The translations under genes and the position numbers were made by a program. A model generated the notes under the pieces. That model made no database searches, had not been told where the DNA came from, and saw only the letters and a list, made by a program, of their open reading frames with translations. From positions 1,550,001 through 1,614,000 of the forward strand of contig NZ_OZ201293.1 in assembly GCF_964332355.1 (NCBI RefSeq): a DNA stretch of 64,000 nucleotides. The letters run 5' to 3'. Shown one piece after another: positions 18,739-27,735 of this stretch. Source of the stretch: Imbroritus primus. GTDB taxonomy: Bacteria > Pseudomonadota > Gammaproteobacteria > Burkholderiales > Burkholderiaceae. The first letter of the stretch is position 1, and each line of letters begins with the position of its first letter.

Positions 18739-19418
18739 CAGCCGATGATGCTGGAACGGGCCGGACCAGGTGTAGCGGGGAGCGCCGGCGCGCGTGGCGC
18801 CGGCATGGGGGCCGGGGCGGCAATCGGTGCAGCGTTGCTGTAGGCAGGATCATCGGACCGGTATGGCGGAATCACCGTCACAGTGACCGGCACCAGCACA
18901 AACGGGAGTATGCGGCGGCGATCGAAGGCATCGGTCCACTGGCCGCGCACCACGCCGAGCGCATCGATCTGCCCTTCCCACATGCCCGTCACCGTGGTGC
19001 CGTCATCCGACTCCTCCATGAGGAACGTGCCGTCGGCATACTCGCCGGCCACACGCTGCACCGCGCGCGAGGTGCCGTAATGGTATTCACCGTGCACGCT
19101 GTCCCGCTCATCGGGTTTGGGTCCGAGCCGCATGCGGATGGGCACGTCGCCAATCGTGCCCCTGTACTGCGGATACCTGGCGTAGGCTGGCTCGGGTGCC
19201 AGGGGCTGCGGCGCGCTGGCTTGTGGCCCTGCCGCAGTGCGGCGGCGCATCTCGCCCGCCTGGATCGCGTCGTTCAGCCCGAAGGCGCCCTCTGTTACCG
19301 TCAGATCCTGCGTGGACAGCACCTGTTCGCCCGCTGGCTGTGCCCACGCGGCCGCGCCCGCGAAGCAGATGGCACAGCCGAGCGCCATGGCGGCAAGCGA
19401 TGTGCGCGGCACACTCAT
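18735..19418 (-). CDS. Secreted protein of unknown function
   Basis: A 227-residue protein with a clear signal peptide (MSVPRTSLAAMALGCAICFAG start, cut near AAWA, residue 26). The mature part has no motif I recognise. It contains a central beta-rich region (YRGTIGDVPIRMRLGPKP, HGEYHYGTSR, GTFLMEES) that could form a barrel-like fold, then a proline/alanine-rich tail (PIAAPAPMPAPRAPALP) typical of an extended linker. The tail and the absence of a membrane helix suggest a periplasmic or outer-membrane-attached protein. It overlaps metC by 4 bp and precedes it, so the two are co-transcribed, though no functional link is apparent. Confidence 0.75.
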   Translation of the reverse strand: MSVPRTSLAAMALGCAICFAGAAAWAQPAGEQVLSTQDLTVTEGAFGLNDAIQAGEMRRRTAAGPQASAPQPLAPEPAYARYPQYRGTIGDVPIRMRLGPKPDERDSVHGEYHYGTSRAVQRVAGEYADGTFLMEESDDGTTVTGMWEGQIDALGVVRGQWTDAFDRRRILPFVLVPVTVTVIPPYRSDDPAYSNAAPIAAPAPMPAPRAPALPATPGPARSSIIGW

Positions 19419-19669
19419 GCGGCACCGCCTGTCCTGGGCTGGAAACTGAAAAAGGTCATGCAATGTCCTCGCGGCGGCGACGCCGTGTCGTTTGCCTGAA
19501 AGTATAGCGAACGCCGCCTGCCCGGTGCTTTGACCAAGCGGTTTCTCAAGCATTCGTGACGATTGAGCTGGGCGGCCTGCAGCCAAGGCAGGAGTGTGTG
19601 CTTGCGGTCAGTGTGGTCGATGCGCCCGACACAGGTGGCCACGCATCAACCCGACAAGCCGGCAAGACC

Positions 19670-21055
19670 TCAGACCAGCTCGCCCCACAGGTCGTGGCCG
19701 TCGGCACCGGTGATGCGTACGCGCACGAACTCACCGACCTTGACCTTCTGGCGATATGCCGCGCGCTGGCTGACGGAGGCGCGCGGCGGGGCGATAAACA
19801 CCTGCCCGTCGATCTCCGGCGCATCGGCCACGGAACGCGCAATGCCGCCATCCTGGTTGACCTCGTCGATCAGCACACGCATCGTCGTGCCCACGCGGCG
19901 CTGCAGCCGCTTTGCCGACACGGCCTCGGCCACCTCCATGAAGCGCGCACGGCGCTCCTCGCGCACCTCGTCCGGCACGGCATCGGGCAAGTCGTTGGCC
20001 GTCGCGCCTTCCACCGGCGAATAGGCAAAGCAGCCGACGCGATCGAGCTCCGCTTCAGCGATGAAATCGAGCAGCGTCTGGAACTCTTCCTCCGTCTCGC
20101 CGGGGAAACCTGCAATGAACGTGCTGCGGATCGTCAGGTCCGGGCAGATGGCGCGCCACGCGCGGATCCGCTCCATGGTCTTTTCCGCATTGGCCGGCCG
20201 CTTCATGCGCTTGAGCACCTCGGGGTGCGCGTGCTGCAGCGGCACGTCCAGATACGGCAGGATCTTGCCCTCGGCCATCAGCGGAATGATCTCGTCCACG
20301 TGCGGGTACGGATACACATAGTGCAACCGCACCCATGCGCCATACTGCGCCGCCAGTTCGCCCAGCGCGGCGACCAGCTCCGTCATGCGCGTCTTGAGCG
20401 GGCGGCCGTTCCAGAAGCCGGTGCGGTACTTCACATCCACGCCGTAGGCGCTCGTGTCCTGCGAAATCACCAGCAGTTCCTTCACACCCGATTTGAACAG
20501 GTTCTCCGCCTCCAGCATCACCTCCGCCACCGGACGCGATACCAGGTCGCCGCGCATCGACGGAATGATGCAGAAGGTGCAGCGATGGTTGCAGCCCTCG
20601 GAAATCTTCAGATAGGCATAGTGCTTCGGCGTCAGCTTGATACCTTGCGCCGGCACCAGATCGAGGAAGGGATCGTGCGGCTTCGGCAGATGCGTGTGCA
20701 CCGCCTGCATCACCTCGCCCAGGGCATGCGGCCCGGTCACCGCCAGCACGCTCGGATGCACGCTGGTGATGATGTCCTCGCCCGCCGCATTCTTTTTCGC
20801 ACCCAGGCAACCGGTGACGATCACCTTGCCATTCTCGTTCAGCGCCTCACCAATCGCGTCGAGACTCTCCTGCACGGCTTCATCGATAAAGCCGCAGGTG
20901 TTCACCACAACGAGATCCGCGCCGTTATACGTCGAGGCAATGTCATACCCCTCGGCGCGCAGCTGCGTCAGGATCTGCTCGGAATCGACCAGGGCCTTGG
21001 GACAGCCGAGGCTGACGAAGCCGATTTTTGGGGTGTTGGACGGGGAGTTGGACAT
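19670..21055 (-). CDS. rimO: Ribosomal protein uS12 methylthiotransferase RimO
   Basis: A 461-residue radical-SAM enzyme that adds a methylthio group to an Asp of ribosomal protein S12. The N-terminal UPF0004 domain starts KIGFVSLGCPKALVDSEQ with the first cluster Cys. The radical-SAM loop EGCNHRCTFCIIPSMRGD near residue 155 has the CxxxCxxC triad. A C-terminal TRAM domain ends in RVRITGADGHDLWGELV. The ATG at 21055 gives the family N-terminus. The long plus-strand frame lying over it is a shadow. It lies downstream of the 1,111-residue orphan on the same strand, with 201 bp between. Confidence 0.96.
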   Translation of the reverse strand: MSNSPSNTPKIGFVSLGCPKALVDSEQILTQLRAEGYDIASTYNGADLVVVNTCGFIDEAVQESLDAIGEALNENGKVIVTGCLGAKKNAAGEDIITSVHPSVLAVTGPHALGEVMQAVHTHLPKPHDPFLDLVPAQGIKLTPKHYAYLKISEGCNHRCTFCIIPSMRGDLVSRPVAEVMLEAENLFKSGVKELLVISQDTSAYGVDVKYRTGFWNGRPLKTRMTELVAALGELAAQYGAWVRLHYVYPYPHVDEIIPLMAEGKILPYLDVPLQHAHPEVLKRMKRPANAEKTMERIRAWRAICPDLTIRSTFIAGFPGETEEEFQTLLDFIAEAELDRVGCFAYSPVEGATANDLPDAVPDEVREERRARFMEVAEAVSAKRLQRRVGTTMRVLIDEVNQDGGIARSVADAPEIDGQVFIAPPRASVSQRAAYRQKVKVGEFVRVRITGADGHDLWGELV

Positions 21056-21256
21056 GGCGACGACTATTCGGAGAAGGTGGCGCAGTGCGCACGTATAGGC
21101 AGATAGCGCCACGTACGGGCACGGCAAGCGATTGGCTCGGGGACGGGCCCGATTTTACCTGCTTTTCATGGTGCCGCGGGGCCAGCCAGCCCAAGGCGGC
21201 CCCACCCTACCATCGTGCACCGTCATGGCGGCCCGGCCAGTGCCGCCAGCGCACGG

Positions 21257-24200
21257 CTAGAAACCGAAGAACGTGCGGGTGAACTGCCGATGCTGCGGCT
21301 CGGAACCGCCATGGCCATTGAGCGCGATTCGGGTCTGCGCATAGTTGCGCTGCGAAGACTGGGTCAGATCGACCGTCATTCGAGCATAGTTGAACAGCCG
21401 GGCGGTCGCTCCAGAAAAGAGTAGCTCGACCAGATCCTCGCGCGACAGTGCATCGATTTCTTCCGGGGTTGTGGGCAAGGCATCCAATTGCGCCAGGGCC
21501 TCATCCGCGAGTTGTTGAGTAGTCATGCTCTTGACACTATGCGTCCGATCCCAGGCGCGCAACGGTTCGCGTATGCCTTTCAGTGACTCAACGATATTCT
21601 CCTTCAATGATGCCAGCAAAGTACGCTGCGGACTGTCGACACTCCCCAGCCGTTCCATGAGCTTCGCATGTGGAAGAGCAAGAATGTATGTGGCAAACCG
21701 CTCCAGAGTCTCCGGGCTGGCGTCGTGGGGAACTTCGTACATACAGTTGGCGATGAGCTTGTCGAATATCTCGATGTCATGCTCCACCAACCCATTGCGC
21801 CAAAACAGACGGGTACCGGTAGCACTGGCATACGTCGGCGCAATGCTGACGTCAGGCTTGACTGCATCCACATGGTCCTCGAATGGCTCGAACAGCCATT
21901 TCATCAAGGTAGGCTGGAATTTGCCATGCAGTTGCCAACAGGCATCGATACGGTTCGATTGTCCGGAAACATTGCGATCGATACCGCGATCCAATATCGT
22001 GCCGGGGAAAAACGGACTGGCATCGTATCGTCCGAGGTACGCGGCAAGTGGATTGCCAACAGCACCGGCACCACCTCGTTCGTTCCTCGCCACACACTGC
22101 GTGGCGGCGAGGTAGGCATCGACGTCAAGGGTCAATACCGCATTGCGGAACCAGGCATTGCTGTCATTCGCTTGTGCTTTGGCGGAGAGATTCGTGCGTA
22201 CCCGAAATCCATCTGCATTGATCTGTGCCGCGAGCGCGCGCGATGTTTCCTGGTTGACCCGCCCGCCTGTCAGCAAGGTGCGCCCGTCTTCGGCAACCCG
22301 GCACAACTGCAGCCGGTCATCCTTGTAGTACGACGCGGTATACTTTTTTAGAAGCAATCGAACCTCTCGGCGAACCTGCTCGTCTTCGCTGTTCATCATT
22401 CGATGCATTTGCTGTAGCGACGTCAATCGGTCCGCTCGCTCCGTTGTTTGCTGTAGTGCTGGATTGGCGGGAAATTCGAATGGTTTCGTCAAACCCTTAT
22501 CCTGATTGAGCTTCCAGTACGCATCGAAATAGGCGTTGTGCGCAGATTGCAATTCGGGCATATCGATCTTCATGTCATCGCGCAAGAATGCACGGACCTG
22601 CAGTTCGATCAGGTCATTTCCCATTGTTCCTGCCAGCGTATTCCCCTGCAACACAAAGGTACGGCCTGTGGCGTGAGGCCCATGCTCGATATGCGTGGCC
22701 AGCAAGGTATCCAGGTTGCGATAGTCGGCAGTGGCAATCGCATTGCGGATGGCTTGCCAGCCTTGTGATGACTTGATCCGGATCATTCCGACCGCATGCA
22801 ATGCATACAATTCCAAGGCTGTGTTGCCATGGGTTTCACCCCAGACAAACTCGGTCAGGTTTCCCAGGCCAAGCGGTGCCGGCGACAGTGTGTCGAGATC
22901 GATGGCGAGCGTGATGGGTTCCATCGTGCGCTGCCCGTGGACGACACCACGCAAACTATCCAGTGCACTCAGGTGCAGAAGATTGTCAACATCCAGCGAC
23001 CGCAGCCGTTTCTTGCCCATGCTCAGGGTTGCACCAGGCGCAAACTCGACCCGTCCATCACGAGACCGATACAATGGCCCGCGCACGCCAATGTGCTGCA
23101 AGGCCGCCTTGTCGAAGCGAAGGGCTTTCGGATGCTTGAACCAGCTGCCGATCAGGCTGGTGGTATAGGCAAGATCAAGCGTGCCCGTCCGGGCAGCGCG
23201 CCAGTTTTCGTGGCCATTGGCATCGCGCTCCAGCACTTCGAACTGCCCGTCACGCTCGCGCATCTGGACCTTGGCGGGGTCATCTAGCTTGAGGCAACTG
23301 TCATCCCATACGATGGCCAGCCAGGCCAGTAACTTCTGTGCGGTTGGGGTCAGCCGATTGCCACCACCGCGCAATCCCTCGCGCATCTGTTCAAGTAATT
23401 TTTCCGCGTCATCCTCGCGATGACCAGGCGTGGTAAACAGCCGATGAACCAGATCTGGCATATGCTTGAAGAGCTTTGTTTGCCCGCCCTCCAGTCGTAC
23501 ATCCAACAGTTTGATGAACGCCTCGAGTGCCTGCTCGAAGCGTCTCTCTTCGGATCGGAGCGAAGTATTCCGCTTTCCCAGATGCTGGAAAAACCATCCC
23601 TTGTTCTTGTAATCGGCGTCGATGGTCGGCGTAGATGATTTCCAATCGATATGCGGCGCGAACGGCGGCTCAGGATCGGCTGGGCAGCCATAGACGTCCA
23701 ACGCTACGGTCACGCCCCCTGCCAACGAAGCCGCAGACTTGGTATCGGCCCTGCCCGCCATCTCCACTGCAGCAGCCCGCGCTGATACAGGCTCTTTACC
23801 CGGTGGATAGTGGGATGGCATGAAATTGGGGATGACGGAAGCCCCCTGCTTTAGTGCCGTGCCAGCGTGGTCATTGGCAGTGCGGGATGGCGTAGCATCC
23901 TGGATTGAAAGCACGGGCGTCGATGGAGCGTCCAGAGAGCCGCACGCCTCCGCTGCGATCGCCATCACCGCGACAGCGCTTGCGTCCTGTTTGCCGTACG
24001 CGGTGGCGGCCGGCTGGGCCGCCCCGTCATCCTGCTGCATGTTCCGATTCGCCGGGGAACCTGCCTGACGCCATGTCGCATACCGGGAACGCGCCTCAGC
24101 AGTCGGCTTTTCTTTCTTTACGTGCTGGGTGGCGGGTTCGGCGAGGCGCTTTTCCAGCGCATCGAGTTTGCCCTGCGTTTTGAGAAGTCGCCGTGTAAAC

Positions 24201-24592
24201 AAATTGGAGTCAAGCCGCAGGATTTCTTCAGCATCCAATCTGTCCACCGATAGGTTCATGCGCTCGTCAAGCGCGCTGACGTATCGGGTCAACTCCTCAT
24301 TGTTTTTCACCAACTCCTTCAGCTTGGCGACATCGCAATTCTTCGGCAAGAGATCAAACCGGATCATATTGCGAGCAGCGTGATTTTCTCGCGATTGATT
24401 GAGTGTGGCTGCGCGAATGAGAACGTGCTCTGCGTGGGCTCGTACCAATGAAGTCACACGCCCATCGATATCTTTTCGCCTGTTTGCCCGCCCGATTTCC
24501 CTCAGAGCTTTATCAATGTCTGTGTTTTGAGGAGGTGGTTTGGGTACGGATAGAGAGGTTTTCGAAGGGCGGTTTGCGGCAGTGACTGGCAT
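21257..24592 (-). CDS. Very large orphan protein, effector-like, function unknown
   Basis: A single open frame of 1,111 residues from ATG 24592 (MPVTAANRPSKTSLSVPKP). I do not recognise the family. The first 30 residues are rich in Pro, Ser and Thr with no signal peptide. Residues 30-180 are charged and helical, with coiled-coil-like stretches. Residues 180-340 are a low-complexity Ala/Gln/Gly linker, and the rest, to the C-terminal TRTFFGF, looks globular. No membrane helix is visible. Base composition is clearly less GC-rich than the housekeeping genes on both sides. It is isolated: a hairpin terminator separates it from def upstream, and rimO follows after 201 bp. Large size, disordered Ser/Pro N-terminus and foreign composition resemble secreted effectors of plant-associated Ralstonia relatives, but that is inference. 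Confidence 0.8.
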   Translation of the reverse strand: MPVTAANRPSKTSLSVPKPPPQNTDIDKALREIGRANRRKDIDGRVTSLVRAHAEHVLIRAATLNQSRENHAARNMIRFDLLPKNCDVAKLKELVKNNEELTRYVSALDERMNLSVDRLDAEEILRLDSNLFTRRLLKTQGKLDALEKRLAEPATQHVKKEKPTAEARSRYATWRQAGSPANRNMQQDDGAAQPAATAYGKQDASAVAVMAIAAEACGSLDAPSTPVLSIQDATPSRTANDHAGTALKQGASVIPNFMPSHYPPGKEPVSARAAAVEMAGRADTKSAASLAGGVTVALDVYGCPADPEPPFAPHIDWKSSTPTIDADYKNKGWFFQHLGKRNTSLRSEERRFEQALEAFIKLLDVRLEGGQTKLFKHMPDLVHRLFTTPGHREDDAEKLLEQMREGLRGGGNRLTPTAQKLLAWLAIVWDDSCLKLDDPAKVQMRERDGQFEVLERDANGHENWRAARTGTLDLAYTTSLIGSWFKHPKALRFDKAALQHIGVRGPLYRSRDGRVEFAPGATLSMGKKRLRSLDVDNLLHLSALDSLRGVVHGQRTMEPITLAIDLDTLSPAPLGLGNLTEFVWGETHGNTALELYALHAVGMIRIKSSQGWQAIRNAIATADYRNLDTLLATHIEHGPHATGRTFVLQGNTLAGTMGNDLIELQVRAFLRDDMKIDMPELQSAHNAYFDAYWKLNQDKGLTKPFEFPANPALQQTTERADRLTSLQQMHRMMNSEDEQVRREVRLLLKKYTASYYKDDRLQLCRVAEDGRTLLTGGRVNQETSRALAAQINADGFRVRTNLSAKAQANDSNAWFRNAVLTLDVDAYLAATQCVARNERGGAGAVGNPLAAYLGRYDASPFFPGTILDRGIDRNVSGQSNRIDACWQLHGKFQPTLMKWLFEPFEDHVDAVKPDVSIAPTYASATGTRLFWRNGLVEHDIEIFDKLIANCMYEVPHDASPETLERFATYILALPHAKLMERLGSVDSPQRTLLASLKENIVESLKGIREPLRAWDRTHSVKSMTTQQLADEALAQLDALPTTPEEIDALSREDLVELLFSGATARLFNYARMTVDLTQSSQRNYAQTRIALNGHGGSEPQHRQFTRTFFGF

Positions 24593-24771
24593 ATGGCTTT
24601 CCACGAGAACGCGTCTCGCCTCTGTGCGGGCGAGCCGACAGCGGAATGTGCCATAGCACCTTCTGCACTTCTGCAAACAAGTGCAATACCAGGGGAAATA
24701 TTGAAAAACGCTAGAGCGATGCGAAGCAGCGTGCCACCCCACCGAAGCAAGATAGGCGCAGATCGAGATGG

Positions 24772-24807
24772 AAAAAGGTGAACGGGCAAACGCGAATGGT
24801 TTGCCCG
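24772..24807 (-). terminator. Rho-independent terminator downstream of def
   Basis: A perfect 9-bp stem (CGGGCAAAC / GTTTGCCCG) with a 7-base loop lies at 24,783-24,807. On the minus strand it is followed by TTCACCTTTTT. It lies 14 bp past the def stop and ends the smc-zipA-ligA-def transcript before the orphan gene, which therefore needs its own promoter in 24,593-24,780. Confidence 0.8.
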
Positions 24808-24820
24808 AGCTATCAAGACA

Positions 24821-25351
24821 TCAGTCTGATGTCAGTTCCAGATTGGGAAACAGCACGTCACTAAACCCAAATCGTGCAAAATCCCGCACCCGCATCGGAT
24901 ACAGAATCCCTTGCAGGTGATCGCATTCATGCTGCACCACGCGCGCATGAAACCCTTCTGCGATGCGGTCGATGGGATGGCCATACTGGTCGAAGCCGGA
25001 GTAATGCAGGTGCACGTAGCGCGGCACCACGCCGCGCATGCCGGGGACGCTGAGGCAGCCTTCCCAGCCGTCTTCGATTTCGTCGTTGATGGCGGTGAGT
25101 GAGGGGTTGATCAGCACCGTCTTGGGCACGGCCGGTGCCTCCGGGTAGCGCGGGTTGCGATCGAAGCCGAAGATCACCACCTGCAGGTCGACGCCGATCT
25201 GCGGGGCGGCGAGCCCCGCGCCTTTGGCTGCTTCCATGGTATCGAACATGTCTTCGACGAGCGCGTGCAGTTCGGGCGTGTTGAAGCGCTCGACCGGCTT
25301 GGCGGGTTGCAGCAGGCGTGGATCGCCCATGCGCAGGATTTCATGGATCAT
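24821..25351 (-). CDS. def: Peptide deformylase
   Basis: A 176-residue metalloenzyme that removes the formyl group from new proteins. All three motifs are present: GAGLAAPQIG near residue 44, EGCLSVPGMRG with the metal Cys near 98, and QHECDHLQG with the HExxH-type metal site (HECDH) near 140. The variant N-terminus (MIHEILRMGDPRLLQ) is typical of the second deformylase of Burkholderiales; the main copy normally sits beside fmt, which is not here. It starts 20 bp after ligA, so it shares that transcript. Confidence 0.94.
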   Translation of the reverse strand: MIHEILRMGDPRLLQPAKPVERFNTPELHALVEDMFDTMEAAKGAGLAAPQIGVDLQVVIFGFDRNPRYPEAPAVPKTVLINPSLTAINDEIEDGWEGCLSVPGMRGVVPRYVHLHYSGFDQYGHPIDRIAEGFHARVVQHECDHLQGILYPMRVRDFARFGFSDVLFPNLELTSD

Positions 25352-25371
25352 TCGGCCCCTCCCTTGCTGTG

Positions 25372-27513
25372 TCAGCCTTGCAGCAAACGTAGCATGCCCT
25401 CTTCGTCAAGCACCGGAATACCGAGCTCCTCGGCCTTGGCCAGCTTGCTCCCGGCTTCCGCGCCGGCGACAACGTAGTCGGTTTTCTTCGAGACCGAGCC
25501 CGCGACCTTGGCGCCCGCGGCCTCGAGCATTTCCTTGGCGGCGTCGCGCGCGAGGTTCGGCAGCGTGCCGGTCAGGACGATGGTCTTGCCGGCCAGCGGC
25601 TGCGGGCCGAGGGCTGCCTCCTGCTCGTCCCAGTGTACGCCGGCGGCGCGCAACTGCTCGATCACTTCCACATTGTGCGGCTCGGCCAGGAAGTTGGCAA
25701 TCGACTGGGCCACCACGGGGCCGACGTCGCGTACCTGCAGCAGTTCGGCCTCGCTGGCGGCAAGCAGCGCATCAAGATTGCCGAAATGGCGCGCGAGGTC
25801 CTTGGCTGTGGCTTCGCCGACATGGCGGATGCCGAGGGCATAGATAAAGCGGGCGAGCGTCGTGGCGCGTGATTTATCGATGGCGGCGACCAGGTTGCTG
25901 GCGGACTTGTCGGCCATGCGGTCGAGCGCGGCAAGCTTGGCAACGCCGAGCTTGTAGAGATCGGCCGGCGTGCGGACGATCTGTTGGTCGACCAGTTGCT
26001 CGACGATCTTGTCGCCCATGCCGTCGATATCCATGGCACGGCGGCTGGCGAAGTGCCACAGTGCCTGCTTGCGCTGTGCGCCGCAGAACAGGCCGCCGGT
26101 GCAACGTGCAATGGCTTCGTCCTCGGGGCGTTCGATATGCGAGCCGCACACCGGGCAGGTGGTGGGCATGACGAACGTCCGCGCATCGGCCGGACGGCGC
26201 TCGGCCACGACACCGACGATCTCGGGAATGACGTCGCCGGCACGCCGCACGATCACGGTATCGCCGATGCGCACGTCCTTGCGGGCGATTTCGTCTTCGT
26301 TGTGCAGCGTGGCGTTGGTGACCGTCACGCCGCCCACGAACACCGGTTCGAGCCGGGCTACGGGCGTGATCGCACCGGTACGTCCGACCTGGACCTCGAT
26401 GTCGAGCAGCGTGGTCGTCATCTCCTGCGCCGGGAATTTATGGGCGATGGCAAAGCGCGGGGCACGCGAGACGAAACCCAGCGTCTCCTGCTCGGTGAAG
26501 GCATTGACCTTGTACACAACGCCGTCGATGTCGTACGGCAAGCTGGCACGCCGTGCGCCAACATCGTCGTAGAACGCCAGTAGGCCAGTTGCGCCCTGCA
26601 CCACCTGCCGTTCCGCGCAGACTGGCAGGCCCAGCGTGGCGAACCAGTCGAGCATGGCGGCATGCGAAGCCGGACGCGCCGCGCCTTCGAGCTCACCGAT
26701 GCCGTACGAAAAAAAGGACAACGGCCGCTTCGCCGTAATCTTGGGATCGAGCTGACGCAGGCTGCCGGCAGCCGCGTTGCGCGGGTTGACGAAGGTTTTT
26801 TCACCAGCGTCGCGCTGGCGCGCATTGAGCGCCTCGAAATCCTTGTGCAGCATGAAGACTTCGCCGCGCACCTCGAGCACGGCTGGCGCCTTGCCATGCA
26901 GCTTGAGCGGCAACGAACGGATCGTGCGTACATTGGCGGTAACATCCTCGCCGGTCGTGCCGTCGCCCCGCGTCGCGGCCTGTACCAGCCGGCCCTGCTC
27001 ATAGCGTAGCGAGATCGCCAGGCCGTCGAATTTCAGCTCGGCGGCGTACTCAACACCAGAGGACTCGCTTGGCGCAGCACTGGTCGACGGTTCCGCGAAC
27101 AGATCATCCATGGGTGACGCTGCTTGCGCGTCGCGGGCTGCCTTGCCCTTGGCCAGCTTGCCCAGGCCTTCCGCGCAACGGCGATCGAAGGCGACCACAT
27201 CTTCGGCATCAAACGCATTGTTGAGCGACAGCATCGGGATGCGATGCGTGACCTGCGAGAACACCGACAGCGCCGCCCCGCCGACACGCTGGGTCGGCGA
27301 TTCCGGGGACTGTAGTTCGGGATGCTCGGCCTCGAGCGCCTGCAACTCGCGAAACAGGGCGTCGTACTCGACGTCGGGAATGCTCGGCGCGTCGAGGACG
27401 TAATACTGGTAGTTATGGTGCTCGAGGGTCTGGCGCAGCCAGTCCACGCGCGCCGCGGGATTGCCTGCCTCCGGTTGCTCCGCTGGAGCGGACGGAAGTG
27501 GATCGCCTGTCAT
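25372..27513 (-). CDS. ligA: NAD-dependent DNA ligase
   Basis: The 713-residue replicative ligase. The Ia domain is YQYYVLDAPSIPDVEYD near residue 36, and the AMP-accepting Lys lies in ELKFDGLAISLRYEQG near 155. The OB fold follows, then a four-Cys zinc finger (CPVCGSH ... CTGGLFCGAQ), helix-hairpin-helix repeats, and a C-terminal BRCT domain from QPLAGKTIVLTGTLPN. About 35 extra residues (AKGKAARDAQAASPMDD, FAEPSTSAAPSESSG) sit just before the catalytic Lys, which explains why it is longer than the usual 670 residues. ATG 27513 is chosen as MTGDPLPSAPAEQ. The zipA gene is 222 bp upstream on the same strand. Confidence 0.96.
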   Translation of the reverse strand: MTGDPLPSAPAEQPEAGNPAARVDWLRQTLEHHNYQYYVLDAPSIPDVEYDALFRELQALEAEHPELQSPESPTQRVGGAALSVFSQVTHRIPMLSLNNAFDAEDVVAFDRRCAEGLGKLAKGKAARDAQAASPMDDLFAEPSTSAAPSESSGVEYAAELKFDGLAISLRYEQGRLVQAATRGDGTTGEDVTANVRTIRSLPLKLHGKAPAVLEVRGEVFMLHKDFEALNARQRDAGEKTFVNPRNAAAGSLRQLDPKITAKRPLSFFSYGIGELEGAARPASHAAMLDWFATLGLPVCAERQVVQGATGLLAFYDDVGARRASLPYDIDGVVYKVNAFTEQETLGFVSRAPRFAIAHKFPAQEMTTTLLDIEVQVGRTGAITPVARLEPVFVGGVTVTNATLHNEDEIARKDVRIGDTVIVRRAGDVIPEIVGVVAERRPADARTFVMPTTCPVCGSHIERPEDEAIARCTGGLFCGAQRKQALWHFASRRAMDIDGMGDKIVEQLVDQQIVRTPADLYKLGVAKLAALDRMADKSASNLVAAIDKSRATTLARFIYALGIRHVGEATAKDLARHFGNLDALLAASEAELLQVRDVGPVVAQSIANFLAEPHNVEVIEQLRAAGVHWDEQEAALGPQPLAGKTIVLTGTLPNLARDAAKEMLEAAGAKVAGSVSKKTDYVVAGAEAGSKLAKAEELGIPVLDEEGMLRLLQG

Positions 27514-27735
27514 GCTGGAAATTCCTTGGAAGAGATACCGGGCGAGCCGCTGCAAAGGCCTGCACCGCCATGCGCGCAGCGTAACCGAGCGTCAACGCAA
27601 ACGCGTAGCGGCATGGGTGGCTCCATGTGGGTGCCTACAAATCCATGCGACCGAAGCGGTTGGCAATGCTGGCCAGCCCATACTCGACCAGTCAGCAGCG
27701 ATACCCGTTGTTCATCAAGCCGCGCTCAACCGCGC

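Noticed and set aside
19556..21106. A 516-codon plus-strand frame opposite rimO
   Set aside because: It is antisense to a complete RimO with all radical-SAM motifs. Its own translation is rich in His, Arg and Gln with no family pattern, typical of a GC-rich shadow.
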